Shown: piece by piece, positions 35,026 to 46,465 of the stretch
How positions within the stretch are numbered: the first letter of the stretch is position 1
Layout: each line of letters starts with the position of its first letter
NCBI RefSeq assembly: GCF_003073045.1
Contig: NC_037596.1
Coordinates: 7,087,416 to 7,151,415 of the forward strand
Origin: Pomacea canaliculata
Lineage: Eukaryota > Mollusca > Gastropoda > Architaenioglossa > Ampullariidae
DNA: 64,000 bases
Direction: 5' to 3'
Translations under genes and position numbers: made by a program
The notes under the pieces: model-generated
Told to the model about the DNA's origin: nothing
What the model saw: the letters and a program-made list of their open reading frames with translations, nothing else
The model's database searches: none

Positions 35026-36402
35026 TTCTGTGGCAACGAAAGGGAGACAATTGAAAATCTATTTTGGCGCTGTCAGGCAACCAAACTATTTTGGACAAGC
35101 CTAGAAAAGGCAATAAGGGAAAAATGCTCTAAAAATAATAAATTAGCACTTAACGAATCTGTAATACTATTTGGATATGAAGCAAACTGTCCAATAGATA
35201 AGAAGTTAGAGAATATACTACTAGAAGCAAAGTTTTTTATATATAAATGTAAAATAGAGAAGAAACAGCCAGACTTAAGAGTTTTTATTGTCCAGTTAAA
35301 TAGAAAATACAAGATTGAGGAATTTTGCGCACTTGTTAATATGAAATTGCAGGAATTTATAATAAGCTGGGCTGATTATATGAATTTTATGAGTTTATCT
35401 GAAAATATATAATTTCACGACTTTATATTAAAAACAAACAAACAAACAAAATCAATGTGACTGCCTGGTGGGGGGAAAGGTAAAACAAGAAAAGTAAAAT
35501 ACATTTAATTTGTTCTGCATTTAGTTTTAAAAGTCCTATTTTCTTTCAACAAACAAACATCTGGGAGGTTCAGAGAAAAATAATTAAATGTTAAACGGAC
35601 ATTATTTCCTCCATATTCTACCAATGATCACGTCAACTACTGTGCAACTTCTAATTGCTTTTATTGATCTGTTATTTATGTGGGTATTGTTTATTGATTT
35701 GTTTGCAGTCCTATGCTCCAGTGGGGGTAAACAGGACTAAGTCTGTTTAGTAGTGATGCTACATATGTAAACTTTTGGAATGAAAATAATGATTTCATGT
35801 CAAAGTTTCAAAGACTAACATTTTGTTTAAGTTATTTTTGGTGTTAACTAAGATGGGTCATTTAATATGTCATTTCCAGAGTTTTTCTTGTGTGAATATT
35901 TTTTATGTGGATATTTTCTGAGTTTGGGAAATGGTCAAATTGTGAATGAAACCTATGAGTACTGCCCAAATTTTGTCACTTGTAATCATTGGTTGCCACA
36001 TGTTATTGGACAGTATTGGTGTTTTGCTTTCTTGGTGAAACATTTAATCTCTCCTACTGGTCAGTTGATACTTCAAACAGGAGTGCTTATGTCTGTGGGC
36101 TGCTGAAAAGTTTAGTACAGTTTACTCCTTTTGCATGTTTCTCAGTGTCTGTCTATGCTCTTTTGTGTGTGCCTGCACACCTTTCTTTTTGAATGCTGTA
36201 TAGATGCACATTGTTCAGACCTAAACAAATTTTTGCATTAAGCCTTTTTTTTTAAATTACACATTTATAGGTCAATTTTTGCCTGTGAATTTCTGCTACA
36301 AAGCAACTTTTGTGTAATATTCAGTGTTTCATATTATAAGATACATTATTGGTGGCGAAAATAAAAACTTAAAAAAAAAACAAAAAAAAAATAAACAAAA
36401 AA
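35026..36402 (+). mobile_element. 5'-truncated L1/Tx1-like LINE with 13-bp target duplication
   Basis: TTTCTATTAATCT flanks it exactly (35013-35025 and 36403-36415). Inside, an uninterrupted reading frame from 35029 to the TAA at 35410-35412 encodes an ORF2 C-terminus (CGNERETIENLFWRCQATKL at its start). A 3' UTR of about 0.95 kb follows, ending in an AATAAA and an A-rich tail (36362-36402). The intact frame and exact duplication suggest a fairly recent insertion. It sits in the 3' flank of array copy 5. Confidence 0.9.
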
Positions 36403-36540
36403 TTTCTATTAATCTCTAAATAAACCCATACTGACAGCAAGTGACGTTCACATTCTTGCTTCCGCGGTATCTTTCTTTGAGCGGGCAGCTGCCCCCTATT
36501 CCCCTTTTCATTCTATGCCACTGGCATGTTGGCACACTTG

Positions 36541-36546
36541 AATAAA
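36541..36546 (+). terminator. displaced polyadenylation signal of copy 5
   Basis: AATAAAACG followed by TTAAATTTGATGTTTATG matches the context of the signal at 14056 downstream of copy 3. The LINE at 35026-36402 lies between it and the copy 5 stop, so copy 5 transcripts may instead end at the LINE's own signal. Confidence 0.45.
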
Positions 36547-36889
36547 ACGCTTCATTAAATTTGATGTTTATGATTTTATGTATGTTTATGACTGCATTTT
36601 TTTCAATTTTGTTTGCCTCTTTTTCTGTGTCCTATTCGGAAGTTTGAAGGTTTGGGCTGTGTTTCTTAATTAATAATAATGACAACAATTAAGTGCACTT
36701 TAAGGTGAGCTTATTGCGCTTGAAAGAAATATTGCTAAAAACACTAATGTTAAACCATTGTTAAGAATGTGATTGATGGTGGCTAAGATTTTCGAAGAGT
36801 AGGGCATGGTTTATCCAGGAAAAAAATTAATTCTTGTATTTTGTTTGATACCATGAGTGAAAGCTAAAGCACCAACATGGACAAGCATG

Positions 36890-37105
36890 TTCACAGGTAC
36901 ACCTGGCTCGCTAACGGTGAGCTCACACTATAAGGGAAGAAGGAGGGGAATGAAACCAGAAAACCGCGAGAAAACTCCCAAAGGTCGTCCATGTAAATGT
37001 GTCAAATACAGTGTTCCAAGATGAAATATAAACACAGGTCTCAGCAGTCATGATAAGCGAGGATTTTAACCACTGCACTACTGGGCACCCTCACGGCCTG
37101 GTTGG
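36890..37105 (-). mobile_element. tRNA-like SINE, minus strand
   Basis: Reverse-complemented it reads GGTGCCCAGTAGTGCAGTGG then TTAAAATCCTCGC, a box-A-like start, with a weaker box-B-like stretch about 35 bases on. Ends not fixed; no target duplication found. Confidence 0.5.
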
Positions 37106-37114
37106 CTGCTTGCT

Positions 37115-37290
37115 TACTTGCTTACTAGCTTTGGCAGGAAAGTGTTTCTACCTTGAGGTGATTTTGTACTATAAAGGAAGGAAACCAGAAAAAAATATTC
37201 CGATGATGGACCTGCAAATACAGATAGTTTACGGAGATGAGTTATGAACCCAGAGAATCTGACTGCAGTGGCTTTGCCTGCACCAGGCAC
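37115..37290 (-). mobile_element. tRNA-like SINE fragment, minus strand
   Basis: Shares CCTTGAGGTGATTT and a box-B-like TCTGGGTTCATAACTCATCT (reverse complement) with the SINE at 22485-22660. Its start overlaps the beginning of the large duplicated block, so part of this SINE was probably carried in the duplication (compare 17250-17290). Confidence 0.45.
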
Positions 37291-39545
37291 ACATATTTCA
37301 CAAACCATCGTCCTTATACACACTCGTAGCCGAACCCCTGAAAAGGAAGCAGCCAGAGATCAAAGAGAATAAAGCCAAGGATCCCATTTTGTTTGTAATG
37401 TGGTTGACTGGACATGCACAGTTCACAGAACAGCCACGACATGTGAGATACAATGACCTAAAACCACTGATGTATCTACATTCTTTTATCCTCTTCCTTT
37501 TGTCACTCATTTAAACTTAAGCTTAACAATATATGGAAACTACACGGTCAATTATAGAAAAGTGATATTTAAATAATGAGAGTACTTAAAGAATTAAAAC
37601 TGGAGATTGTAACTATCTATTATTATAGTTTGATATTAGACAAAGAATGAGATTCAAATTTTTATAGAAAACAGTAAGGAACAACAAAAGTGATCAACAC
37701 ATGGTGCTAAGCACCTTCATTACCTAGTTCCAGGAAATAAGATTTCTTGCAATCAGTCGATCATAGCTATAGTGTATCTGCTTATACTCATTAATCTGCT
37801 TGCGCAGTCTAAATCGTAAAACTGTTTTGTAGAGACAAATTTAGATTTGGTGAAATTGCTTTTGATCCGTTTTCAAGTGCTATATAAAAATTGTTAACTA
37901 AAGACCTCTATGAGTTTAAAATTTGAAATGTCTTTTGCAGCAGAGCAGTGGAATGCTGCTGAGGCATCATCACTTCTTTGTAGCTCACTCAAGTGTTCTT
38001 TCTCTCCTTTCTTTTCTCTAAAAGTGGGAATAAAAAAGGAGTGGTGAAAAAGAAAGAATAAGATGTCTGCTCATAAAAAGTTACTATTTTTAAACAGAGG
38101 ATTAGTGAACCCCTTCACAATTAGCGAAATAAACTTCATCCTGTCTGCTGAATATTTGTTTAAAATCATGTGTTTGTCTATATGAAAGTATGCTATTATT
38201 AAAAAAAAACTCCCCAAAATAATGAATCTGTCATTGTCCAAGGCAAGAAAATCTTGTTGTGGTTCTGTTTTTTTTTTTTTTGGAAAGGGGCTATCTGTAA
38301 GATCCCATGTTCTTTGAAAGAAATTTGAATTTATCATTAAGAAGTTAGCTGTGATTTTCTGTCATGTCTTCATGAGAAAAAATAATGCAGGGTTGACCAT
38401 ATTCTATCTGGTAAAGAATGACACAGTAAACATGCAAACAGAGGTATTTAGAGTCAGAGCGTCTCTTTAAAACTGCTGATTGTGTAGTTATTGCTGGGCT
38501 CATCGTGTGCACTGAGTGCAAGTTGTCACTACTGACCTATTGAAGAGTTGGTGGGTTCTTAATTCAACTAGCGCTATGGCTGAATAAATCGATGTTTAAA
38601 ACCAATCAGAAGCAGAGTTTATGTGACTCGCACATTTGTCTACTTGAACTTTGTTGAAAATACCCACCTTTGTTATGAGACTATTTTACTACAACAATTG
38701 TTACATTAAGGCCTGTGGCTTTACAAAATACTATAGCCTAGAAGCCTCAGCTAGTGGTGACACTGATCTCAAAATCTGTTTGTTGGAACTCTCCATACTC
38801 GTGTGATCTGTCACCAGCAGACATTCGAGCCATTTGACACTATTCGGGCACATCCATGATATATATGTCGCAATGGTCGTTTCAGTCTGGCTATTGTTCC
38901 AATCACGTTTCCTGTACTGTTCATGTTGTTATGTAATCACTTCACGTTGTCGTAGAGAGCGTTGTACAAATGTGCATGTGCTATTATTAAAAGTAGCATT
39001 ATTTCAATGTCTGGAATCTCTGCTTGTAAACATAGTTGATTACTTGATTCAATAAGATGCAGCACAAAGAACTGCAGTAATCCAAATGCTTGACACAAAA
39101 TGTTATTTAATGTCTTTCAATACGTGTAAAATAGTCTGTGCATGCGCGAAACTGCTTTATATTCTCTGTGGCACATTCCCCGACCAAAATAATTGTTGCC
39201 ACGTAAGAAAAGACTCTGTTTTCGACAGATTTCTTTATAAAAATTGACCTCAACTGCACAGATACCGCCGACTTCGAGTTTATAAAAGTTAGCGACTTGA
39301 GACACAAACCCTTCAGAATATAGGTCTAAGTAGGAATATCTCACGAAACATTTGAGAATACTTTCGTAGATAAGTATCTTAGCTTACAAAATTCTCTAAA
39401 TAAATATACGCATAATTTTAGAGCAAACCACTGTGCTGCAGTAACTCCCATTTGAGTTAAACGGCGAGAGAAAATTATTTTACTGGTAACAAACTATTTG
39501 CGGATGCATGGTAATCAATCCAATATGGCTGACAACATTGTTATT
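37240..39545. repeat. duplicated block, copy B; upstream flank of the zinc-finger gene
   Basis: Collinear with 17237-19560 in three stretches. The final 300 bases, ending in CAATATGGCTGACAAC, lie directly upstream of the Mutator/zinc-finger gene and may contain its promoter; CAATATGGCT resembles a YY1-type ATGGC site. No exon seen inside the block. Confidence 0.65.
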
Positions 39546-39790
39546 CTAGTAGAAACATAGGAAAGAATACTCATCCGTGTCATCGTCATCGTCTGTTTTT
39601 ACTTTTTTTTAAATAGTAAGCTATATTGTTACTTTAATTGAGTACAGAAGAACTTCAGTGATCGTGGCAGCTTAAATCTTCACCGTTTGAAAGAAAGTGA
39701 AAGTAAACTTTTTTAAAATTTTGTGGGATCAACCTGAAGAAAGTGAAATTCATTAGCGATCTTTACTATTATCTCATTTAGTTATTTAAA

Positions 39791-42700
39791 ATGCTGTCTT
39801 GGAATGAAGGAAGACGGATAGTTGAATTAGCAGTTCTAGCAGAAAATTTGCATTGCAAGCAGTGCAGTTCTTTGCTTGATTTAAGTAAGACTGTCAGAGA
39901 GACGCGACAAGGTCTTGCCAGTGTGCTGTACATCGTTTGTTCCTGCGGCGTCGCCAACGACGTGCACACGAGCTCGAAGCAGCGAGCCGCAAATGGCAAG
40001 CTTGCATTTGGTGTCAATATCATGGCCTCAGCAGGTGGGATAATGATATATTGGCTTAGTTTTGGTTTCTGTTAAATAATAGAACTAACGCATCTCCCGG
40101 TTTCATTTCCAGCATTTATACTATAAATGCACATGCCTTAAAATCATATGTTTAAACATTTTGTTGAAGAAAATATTCAGTTGCTATGGTAAAAATGCAC
40201 ATATCTTGCAATCACACATTTAACGTTTGTTGTAAAAAGTATTTCTCGATGACTTTTATGACACAATTCCATGCTCTAAGGTATGACCTGTTAATAATTT
40301 AACAAATCATTTAAGACTGTTTGTCATTTGCAGGCTTATTACAGATCGGTATGATGGCCTACATTGTACAGAACTTTTTCTCAGCTCTGAATATTCCTAT
40401 GCCAGTCCCACCTTTTGAGGATGGGTCATATGACACATCTTCAGGGTTCATTGATCCTCTGGGTGACATCAACTTTCAAGCAGCCATGAATACTACTGTA
40501 AGTTGTATTCATAACAAAACATTATAAATGCACTTTAAGCAAAGAAAATGGATGTGTTGTGTTTATTTTTGTTCCCATCAAATCATTTTTTGGTATTGTT
40601 GTTATTAATGCATCTTTCACGGTCGTTCTGATGAATTACTAGCTCAACTGAGAATATCCAATCTATCCTAAGAAACAAAGATGGATTATCATGCTTTATT
40701 ATAGGTGCAAGAGTACATGTGGAGAGATTTGGATAATTTAGGAAGAGATTTCTTGCAATCTCTGACAGAAATCAAAGAAATTTATTTACAAAAACAAACC
40801 AAAAAAAGTGTTAGTTAAAGAAGGTTAACAGCATGCATATTGTTATTATGCTAAAAATAAACTATTAGTGGGTTACATGCTAAGGGCTGGTACAAAATAA
40901 AAACGGGGAGTTACCCATTAACTACAAACAGTACTTGATTGAAAGTCCCACTTTTCACGTAAATGCTAATTCATGTGCTTATTTAATTATTTATTTTGTC
41001 TAAATAGTAAGCTAAAGTATAGAGTGTATTTAGCTCAGTGTTTAGTAATCAGATTAGTTCATAACCGAGCACTTTTTAAAATATACTGGCAGACTATTGG
41101 CTATTAGTTGTTAGATAAAGCTTTTTAGGCTGGTATACAAAAGAATTTATTCTATGTCACAGGTGACAGACACTGGCGACAATTCCTATATCAGCAGCAA
41201 GTCTTCAGATAATTTAGGTATGACAGTAAAAAATAAAAGAAGGACACAAACAAATTTTTTGATAATAATGATGATGGTTTCTTCTTTAGTACAAGTAGTT
41301 GTTTGACATGAAAATGCTTACTTAGATGTGAGGATTCCGAGACATTAACTGGCCGTGGCCTGAGAGAAATACTAGAAAAAGTACATCATTGTCAGTAGAT
41401 TTAATAACATTCAGAAGGATTTCAAAGAATATTTGCTAGACACAAGGATAATATTTGTACGTAGCATGGAATCCAGTAACCAGCTTATGCTATCATTTAT
41501 AGTAGATGTAATGTTGTCTCTTGAGTTAAGAAAGATTTTTTCTTTTCTAGAAGTTGACTTTTAGTAGTTCAGTAAAGATTATTAAAAAATATAGTTTAGC
41601 ATACATTTGAGTTAACTGATAGTTTTTTTTTCTCTCTTTGGAAAGCTGAGACAGAAGATGCAGATGATGATGATGAGGAGGAGGAGGAGGAGGATGAAGA
41701 GGAGGATTCATCTGCAGTGGACCCCAAAGAACAGGACAAAAATGGTCACAATAAAGTCTGTGTCAGTGGAAATGATGAGCCAGCTATTTCACTACCTGTC
41801 CCTGTTCTCCGTAACAATAGATTATCAGGAATCCAGGTGAGATTTGATTTCCTTTAAAATCAACTTTTAAACAAAAAAAAGTAGCAAAATCCAGGTAAAT
41901 AACATTCAAAAGGAGTTACATCCCCTAATATATGATCAGGAAGATGTAAGTTCAAAGATTTGAATTTTCTGGATGGCAACGTGAGTGCACACACGAAGTT
42001 ATCTTATAATTTTTTTAGCCTATTTCTGACACAAAACTTGTTCTTTATCATCGTAAGTTATGTTTATTCATTTCTACATGGTGTGTAGAAATCCACTGAG
42101 TATCAGAATAAGATTCCAGTGATGATTGAGATGATTGTTGTGCCTGTCTTGAAATTTTCTTTTTGGAGATTTGACATGCTTAATTTTCTTTGGATTTACA
42201 AGAAAGTGAAATTTTCTTTTTTTTAACTGCAGTTGATTCAATCAGATTCCTGTGTACCTGAGTATCAAAATCAAAGGTCAAGGTTTGGTCTCAATGTGTG
42301 AAAGACCACATTTATTACAGCCAGCTTTTTCATAGTATGCTATGGAAGAAAGAAGTAGACTGACCTCTGGCATTTGATTGCTGGTGCTCTAACCACTCAG
42401 CTATTTACTTCTTGATCTGTATATCTTGTGGGGGATGAGCTGCTTCAGCTGATTGTAAAGTCAGTATGTTTGTAAAGACAGTGGAGTTGAGGTTGTAGAG
42501 GTCATGTGAACCACACAACATGGCAGATGAACCATTTAGTGTTCAGAGTTTCTTGCTTAGCCATTGAAGAAGCATTCTTTTTTAGTCTATACCTATTTCA
42601 CTGAAATGTAAAGAGTGAAAAGGGAGTTAAACACAAAATAAATAGGATAATTATCTGTACATAGCATGTTGCAGTCTCTAAGCAATACAAAAGCAAAATT

Positions 42701-43707
42701 CCACTACTAATATGTTTAAACGATTAATGAAAAGTCTTGTGTAAAGATTTTTTTCATGATCTCACATATTTTGTTTAAAATATGTCCAGGTCCAACAGGC
42801 AGTTATCATTGTCAATGCCTCAGCTACGGAGAATCGTTATGGCTGTGGCAAATGCTTGAAGGCTTTTCCTACAGAAGAGACCTGCAGAACCCATATAGAG
42901 GCACATGTGGGGTCCAAGCCTTTTCTTTGTGAGGAATGTGGTAGAGGGTTCACCTGTAAGTACAACCTAAAACTGCACACAAAGCAGCACACCGGTGAGA
43001 GGCCATTCAAGTGCGTGCAGTGTGGAAGGGGCTTCATTCGTGAGTTTTCATTAAAAAGACACATGCTGCGACACCTTGGGCACGTCCCTTATACCTGTCA
43101 GGATTGTGGAGAGAGCTTCTCGACCCATGAGAGTCTCAAGCGCCACAAGCGCCTGCATACTGGCGAGAAACCATTCAAATGTGACCAGTGTGACAAGACA
43201 TTTCGTGGCGAGAGTAATCTATACGCACATCGGCGCAGGCACTTTGGTATAAAACCTTACAAGTGCCAAGACTGTGGCGCAGCTTTTGTGGAGTCTACAC
43301 ATCTGACTCGTCATCGCCGCAGGCACACAGGAGAGCAGCCATACATTTGTGACATCTGCGGTGCCCGCTACACCCAGTCAGGCTCGTTGGCTGAGCACCG
43401 TAAGAAACACACTGGAGAGCCCAAAACAGTGCGAGTCCTGCAGTGTGCTGACTGTGGCAAAATTTTTAATAGCTACACGCAGCTCAAAAGACACAAGCGA
43501 GTGCACACAGGTGAAAAACCTTACAAATGTGATGACTGTCAGATGGCCTTCACGCAGTCTTCAAGCCTGAAGGCACACAAACGAATTCATACAGGAGAAA
43601 AGCCATATCGATGTGATGAGTGCAATGAATTGTTCATGTATCAGAGAACACTGCAAAGACATAAAAGAAAACATTTGCTAGAGGATCAAGCTTTAACATC
43701 TCATTAA
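39791..43707 (+). CDS. Mutator-domain / ten C2H2 zinc-finger fusion protein
   Basis: Six exons: 39791-40034, 40334-40497, 40705-40809, 41163-41217, 41646-41836 and 42790-43707. Every junction is GT...AG and phase-compatible, giving 1677 nt (558 aa plus stop). Residues about 1-135 match my memory of the N-terminal part of the Mutator-like transposase domain of molluscs and lancelets: EGRRIVELAVLAE, CKQC, GLASVLYIVCSCG, then SALNIP. The DDE catalytic core is absent. Exon 5 encodes an acidic run (DDDDEEEEEEDEEED). Exon 6 carries ten C2H2 fingers, mostly with TGEKP-type linkers (for example KCDDCQMAFTQSSSLKAHKR); finger 1 is C-x2-C...H-x3-H from about residue 271. Likely a nuclear DNA-binding regulator with a domesticated transposase-derived module. 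The start ATG has no upstream competitor in its exon. The duplicated block lies just upstream. Confidence 0.85.
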
Positions 43708-44996
43708 TTGTGTCTAAGATAGGTTTTGTCTGGCTTTTCATTTGCAAAAAACCCACTCCTTTTAATGATGTACATGTCAGTTACCTAACTCAGATCGAGT
43801 TTGGCAATGTTTTATTTCATTTAATCAAGTAAATAATATTTCCTTTAGTAGATCTGCTTTTGAGTAGAAAAACTAATACAAAAATATGATTATTGTTTAT
43901 TCTTGATTTTTGTTTGTTTTTGTTCTGGTAAAGGGAATCATCCTTTTCAGTTCATTGATTTGGTGTATAGATTTTAGGCAAAATAAAAAAAAAGTATTTT
44001 AATGATATGATATATTTCAGCAATTAAACAATATTTTGTTTAACAGTATTTTAATAGTACAATAATAATATTTGAGTTTGAACCTATAATCTATTTCCAG
44101 GAAATAGACTGTAATGAATTATGTCCCTTAGAAGTGCTGTTTCTTTGCCATTTAAAATGCCTGGTGCATAGTTCCTAGTGAAGAACATATTTCTGATAGA
44201 GCTTACTCTTTCATGATATGTTTTGTATTTTTAATGGACTGCAGCAAAGTAGTTCATAAGCTGAAATATTTTATGTTCAGTTGAAGACATTTGTGTTTTG
44301 CAAGAACAAAAAACACTTTAAAACCCATGCCTCAAATATCTAAATGGATGGATATTACAGAGTAGCCTGCATGATCTGAAATATGAATCTGTACATGTTT
44401 CATGACAGAGCTTGGAGATATATTTCTAAAATTCTTTTGTGGAATACATATCTAATTGATGGGTACAGGGAGAGCTGATTTTTTCTTTTCTTAGGTCAGA
44501 GAGCTATCCACCATAAGATCTATTTCTAACAATTGCATGCAGTAAATGATAATAACTATTCCTGCATATCTGTTTATCCTTTACTATGTTTTCCATCTTT
44601 TCTACCCCCGTCATCTCTTCTTTCTCTATTACTATCTGTGTGTGTGTGTGCACATGTGCGTGCATGTGCATGCATGAATATCAGTGTATGTAAAGATGCT
44701 TTTTAATCATTTTATTAGTGGTTATTCTGCCATAGAACTTTGTCATAATTCAATGTGAAGAAATGATACTCTGTAGATTTTCCGTTATCCTGAACCAAGA
44801 TCTGTTTGCTGTTTATTGGTACAGGTCTTTGCATGTTGAGGCATCAGTATGTGCAGCTACGTTTTATAAGCATCAAATGTAACAAAATTTGTTCTGCAAA
44901 AAATTCATTAACAGTAACACTTCTTATATTTTTATTGTTCATTTTTTAATAAATTTAAATTCAGGCATGTGCATTCTGTGTACAATGATAAATAAA
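43708..44996 (+). other. 3' UTR / flank of the zinc-finger gene
   Basis: No further exon. The stretch is AT-rich with a TG run near 44639-44652. AATAAA signals stand at 44948-44953 and 44991-44996, the likely polyadenylation region. Confidence 0.5.
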
Positions 44997-45851
44997 TATT
45001 TATGGTGAGTTTTGGATTAACAGAGGGAGATAAGACAGTGAAGTTTTTCATTAAATCATCATGTGTTCATTTAAGGCAAACATTTGTTGGTGATTGTTGT
45101 GGTAAATCCTCTGATGGATTTATTTCTTTCAAATATACTAGCTGTCTTCATTTCTGTTCCTCTATCATCTGCAGCTCATTCTCTCTCTCTCTGAGCAGTC
45201 AAACATAACATTTAACCATGGGAAGTCTCTTTTTTTCTTTAGATACAGCTCTCATCAGTTTTATTGTAGATTAGATATTTTATTAAATTTAGTTATCTTC
45301 CAGATTTTCCCATGTAACAAAGAAATAGGGAGAGGCAGGGGTGGGGGAGTACATCATTTCTCTGGGTCATACACTCAACATTTAACCATCTTTGACTTCC
45401 TTAGAATACTGAAATGTACCTTTCCCTCCAGGGGTAAGAAATAGTCTTTTGTCTCATTCTCACTGCGACTAACTTGAAAGCTTGTTTCAGTGGCTCTTTC
45501 CCCATTGACAAGCTTGACTTTTGTTAGTATCATAAGCAAAGAAGAACAAGATAAACGGATAATTCAAGATATCATGAATTATGTTAACAGATCACAGACC
45601 TGTTGAAGCCTAAATTGAGCGACCGGTTCTCCAGCTCAATAAACTGTAGAAGCTTTCTGTTTAGCTCCATTATTAGGAAAGAATGTGAAATACAAAGGGA
45701 AGAATAAGCTGGAAAGGAAATGTAAACTCAATTTCTCTTATAACAACAGCTACATCAGCATCGTCATCGCCAGCAGCAACAATAAGCTTTATTTTTAGCT
45801 TCCGCTTAGCTAATGTCGCAAAGAACCTGAACTAATGCGTGACGTATTTAC
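44997..45851. other. no gene seen
   Basis: No supported exon. The last exon of the minus-strand gene beginning at 46465 should lie here or beyond, but I could not place it. Confidence 0.45.
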
Positions 45852-46465
45852 CTCCCCTTCCCCATCGCTGGTACAAAGGGGAGCCATCCGTTCGCCGCAG
45901 TCGCTCTGGGTCGCGTTCAGCGTCTGCCTTGTGACGAGGGGTGAACCGGCGTGACCCTTCACTAGGGCGTTTCTGCGGCAACGGAAAGCGTGAGGTCGAA
46001 ACGTCATGGACTGACGTACGCACGTCAGATTCTTTCACGTGCGTGCAGCAACTTTGAAAAAAAAAGGAGGGGGAAGGGAGGGATTCTCCACTCACTCTTG
46101 CCTCTATGTTTAGTGACAACTGTCCATCCATCATCCACATTCGCACACATCATTCTGTCGTCATCAACTCTTTCCACACCTGCCCGGCCACCACAACGCC
46201 GATGGTCTGGTTCGTTGAGGACAAAGATGGGAGCCTGAAAAAGTTTTGGGAAGCAGAGTGTATTTCGTCTGACTAGCATGTAAGGTAGGGTGGGAGGGGG
46301 TGAGTTCCTAAGGTAACAGTTTTATTTTTATACCAGAATTTCCCACTAATCACCCCCTTTCGTGCGTCTTAGTTGTCTGTCCTTTTAATCACTGTCTCTT
46401 GGTTGCAGGTGACTAGGCGCCTAGGCTTCCAGCCATCATTATCTCCATAGGGGTCGGCTTTGGAA
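45852..46465 (-). CDS. three compatible minus-strand exons, unknown protein (partial)
   Basis: Minus-strand exons: 46465 to 46393 or 46414 (reads SKADPYGDNDGWKPRRLVT; enters in phase 2, leaves in phase 0), 46234-46096 (PIFVLNEPDHRRCGGRAG, later DDGWTVVTKHRGK; phase 0 to 1, donor gtgagt) and 46010-45852 (HDVSTSRFPLPQKRPSEG, later DPERLRRTDGSPLYQRWGRG; phase 1 to 1, donor gtaaat). Acceptors ttttatttttcag and actttttcag are good. The region is CpG-richer than its surroundings. The predicted protein is basic, with two D-D/N-D-GW motifs, and belongs to no family I recognise. First and last exons are missing. It could also be a CpG-rich promoter region that happens to be open. Confidence 0.35.

Noticed and set aside
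45990-46238. Plus-strand open frames over the CpG-rich region
   Set aside because: The minus-strand reading has better splice sites and phase agreement; the plus frames look like shadows.
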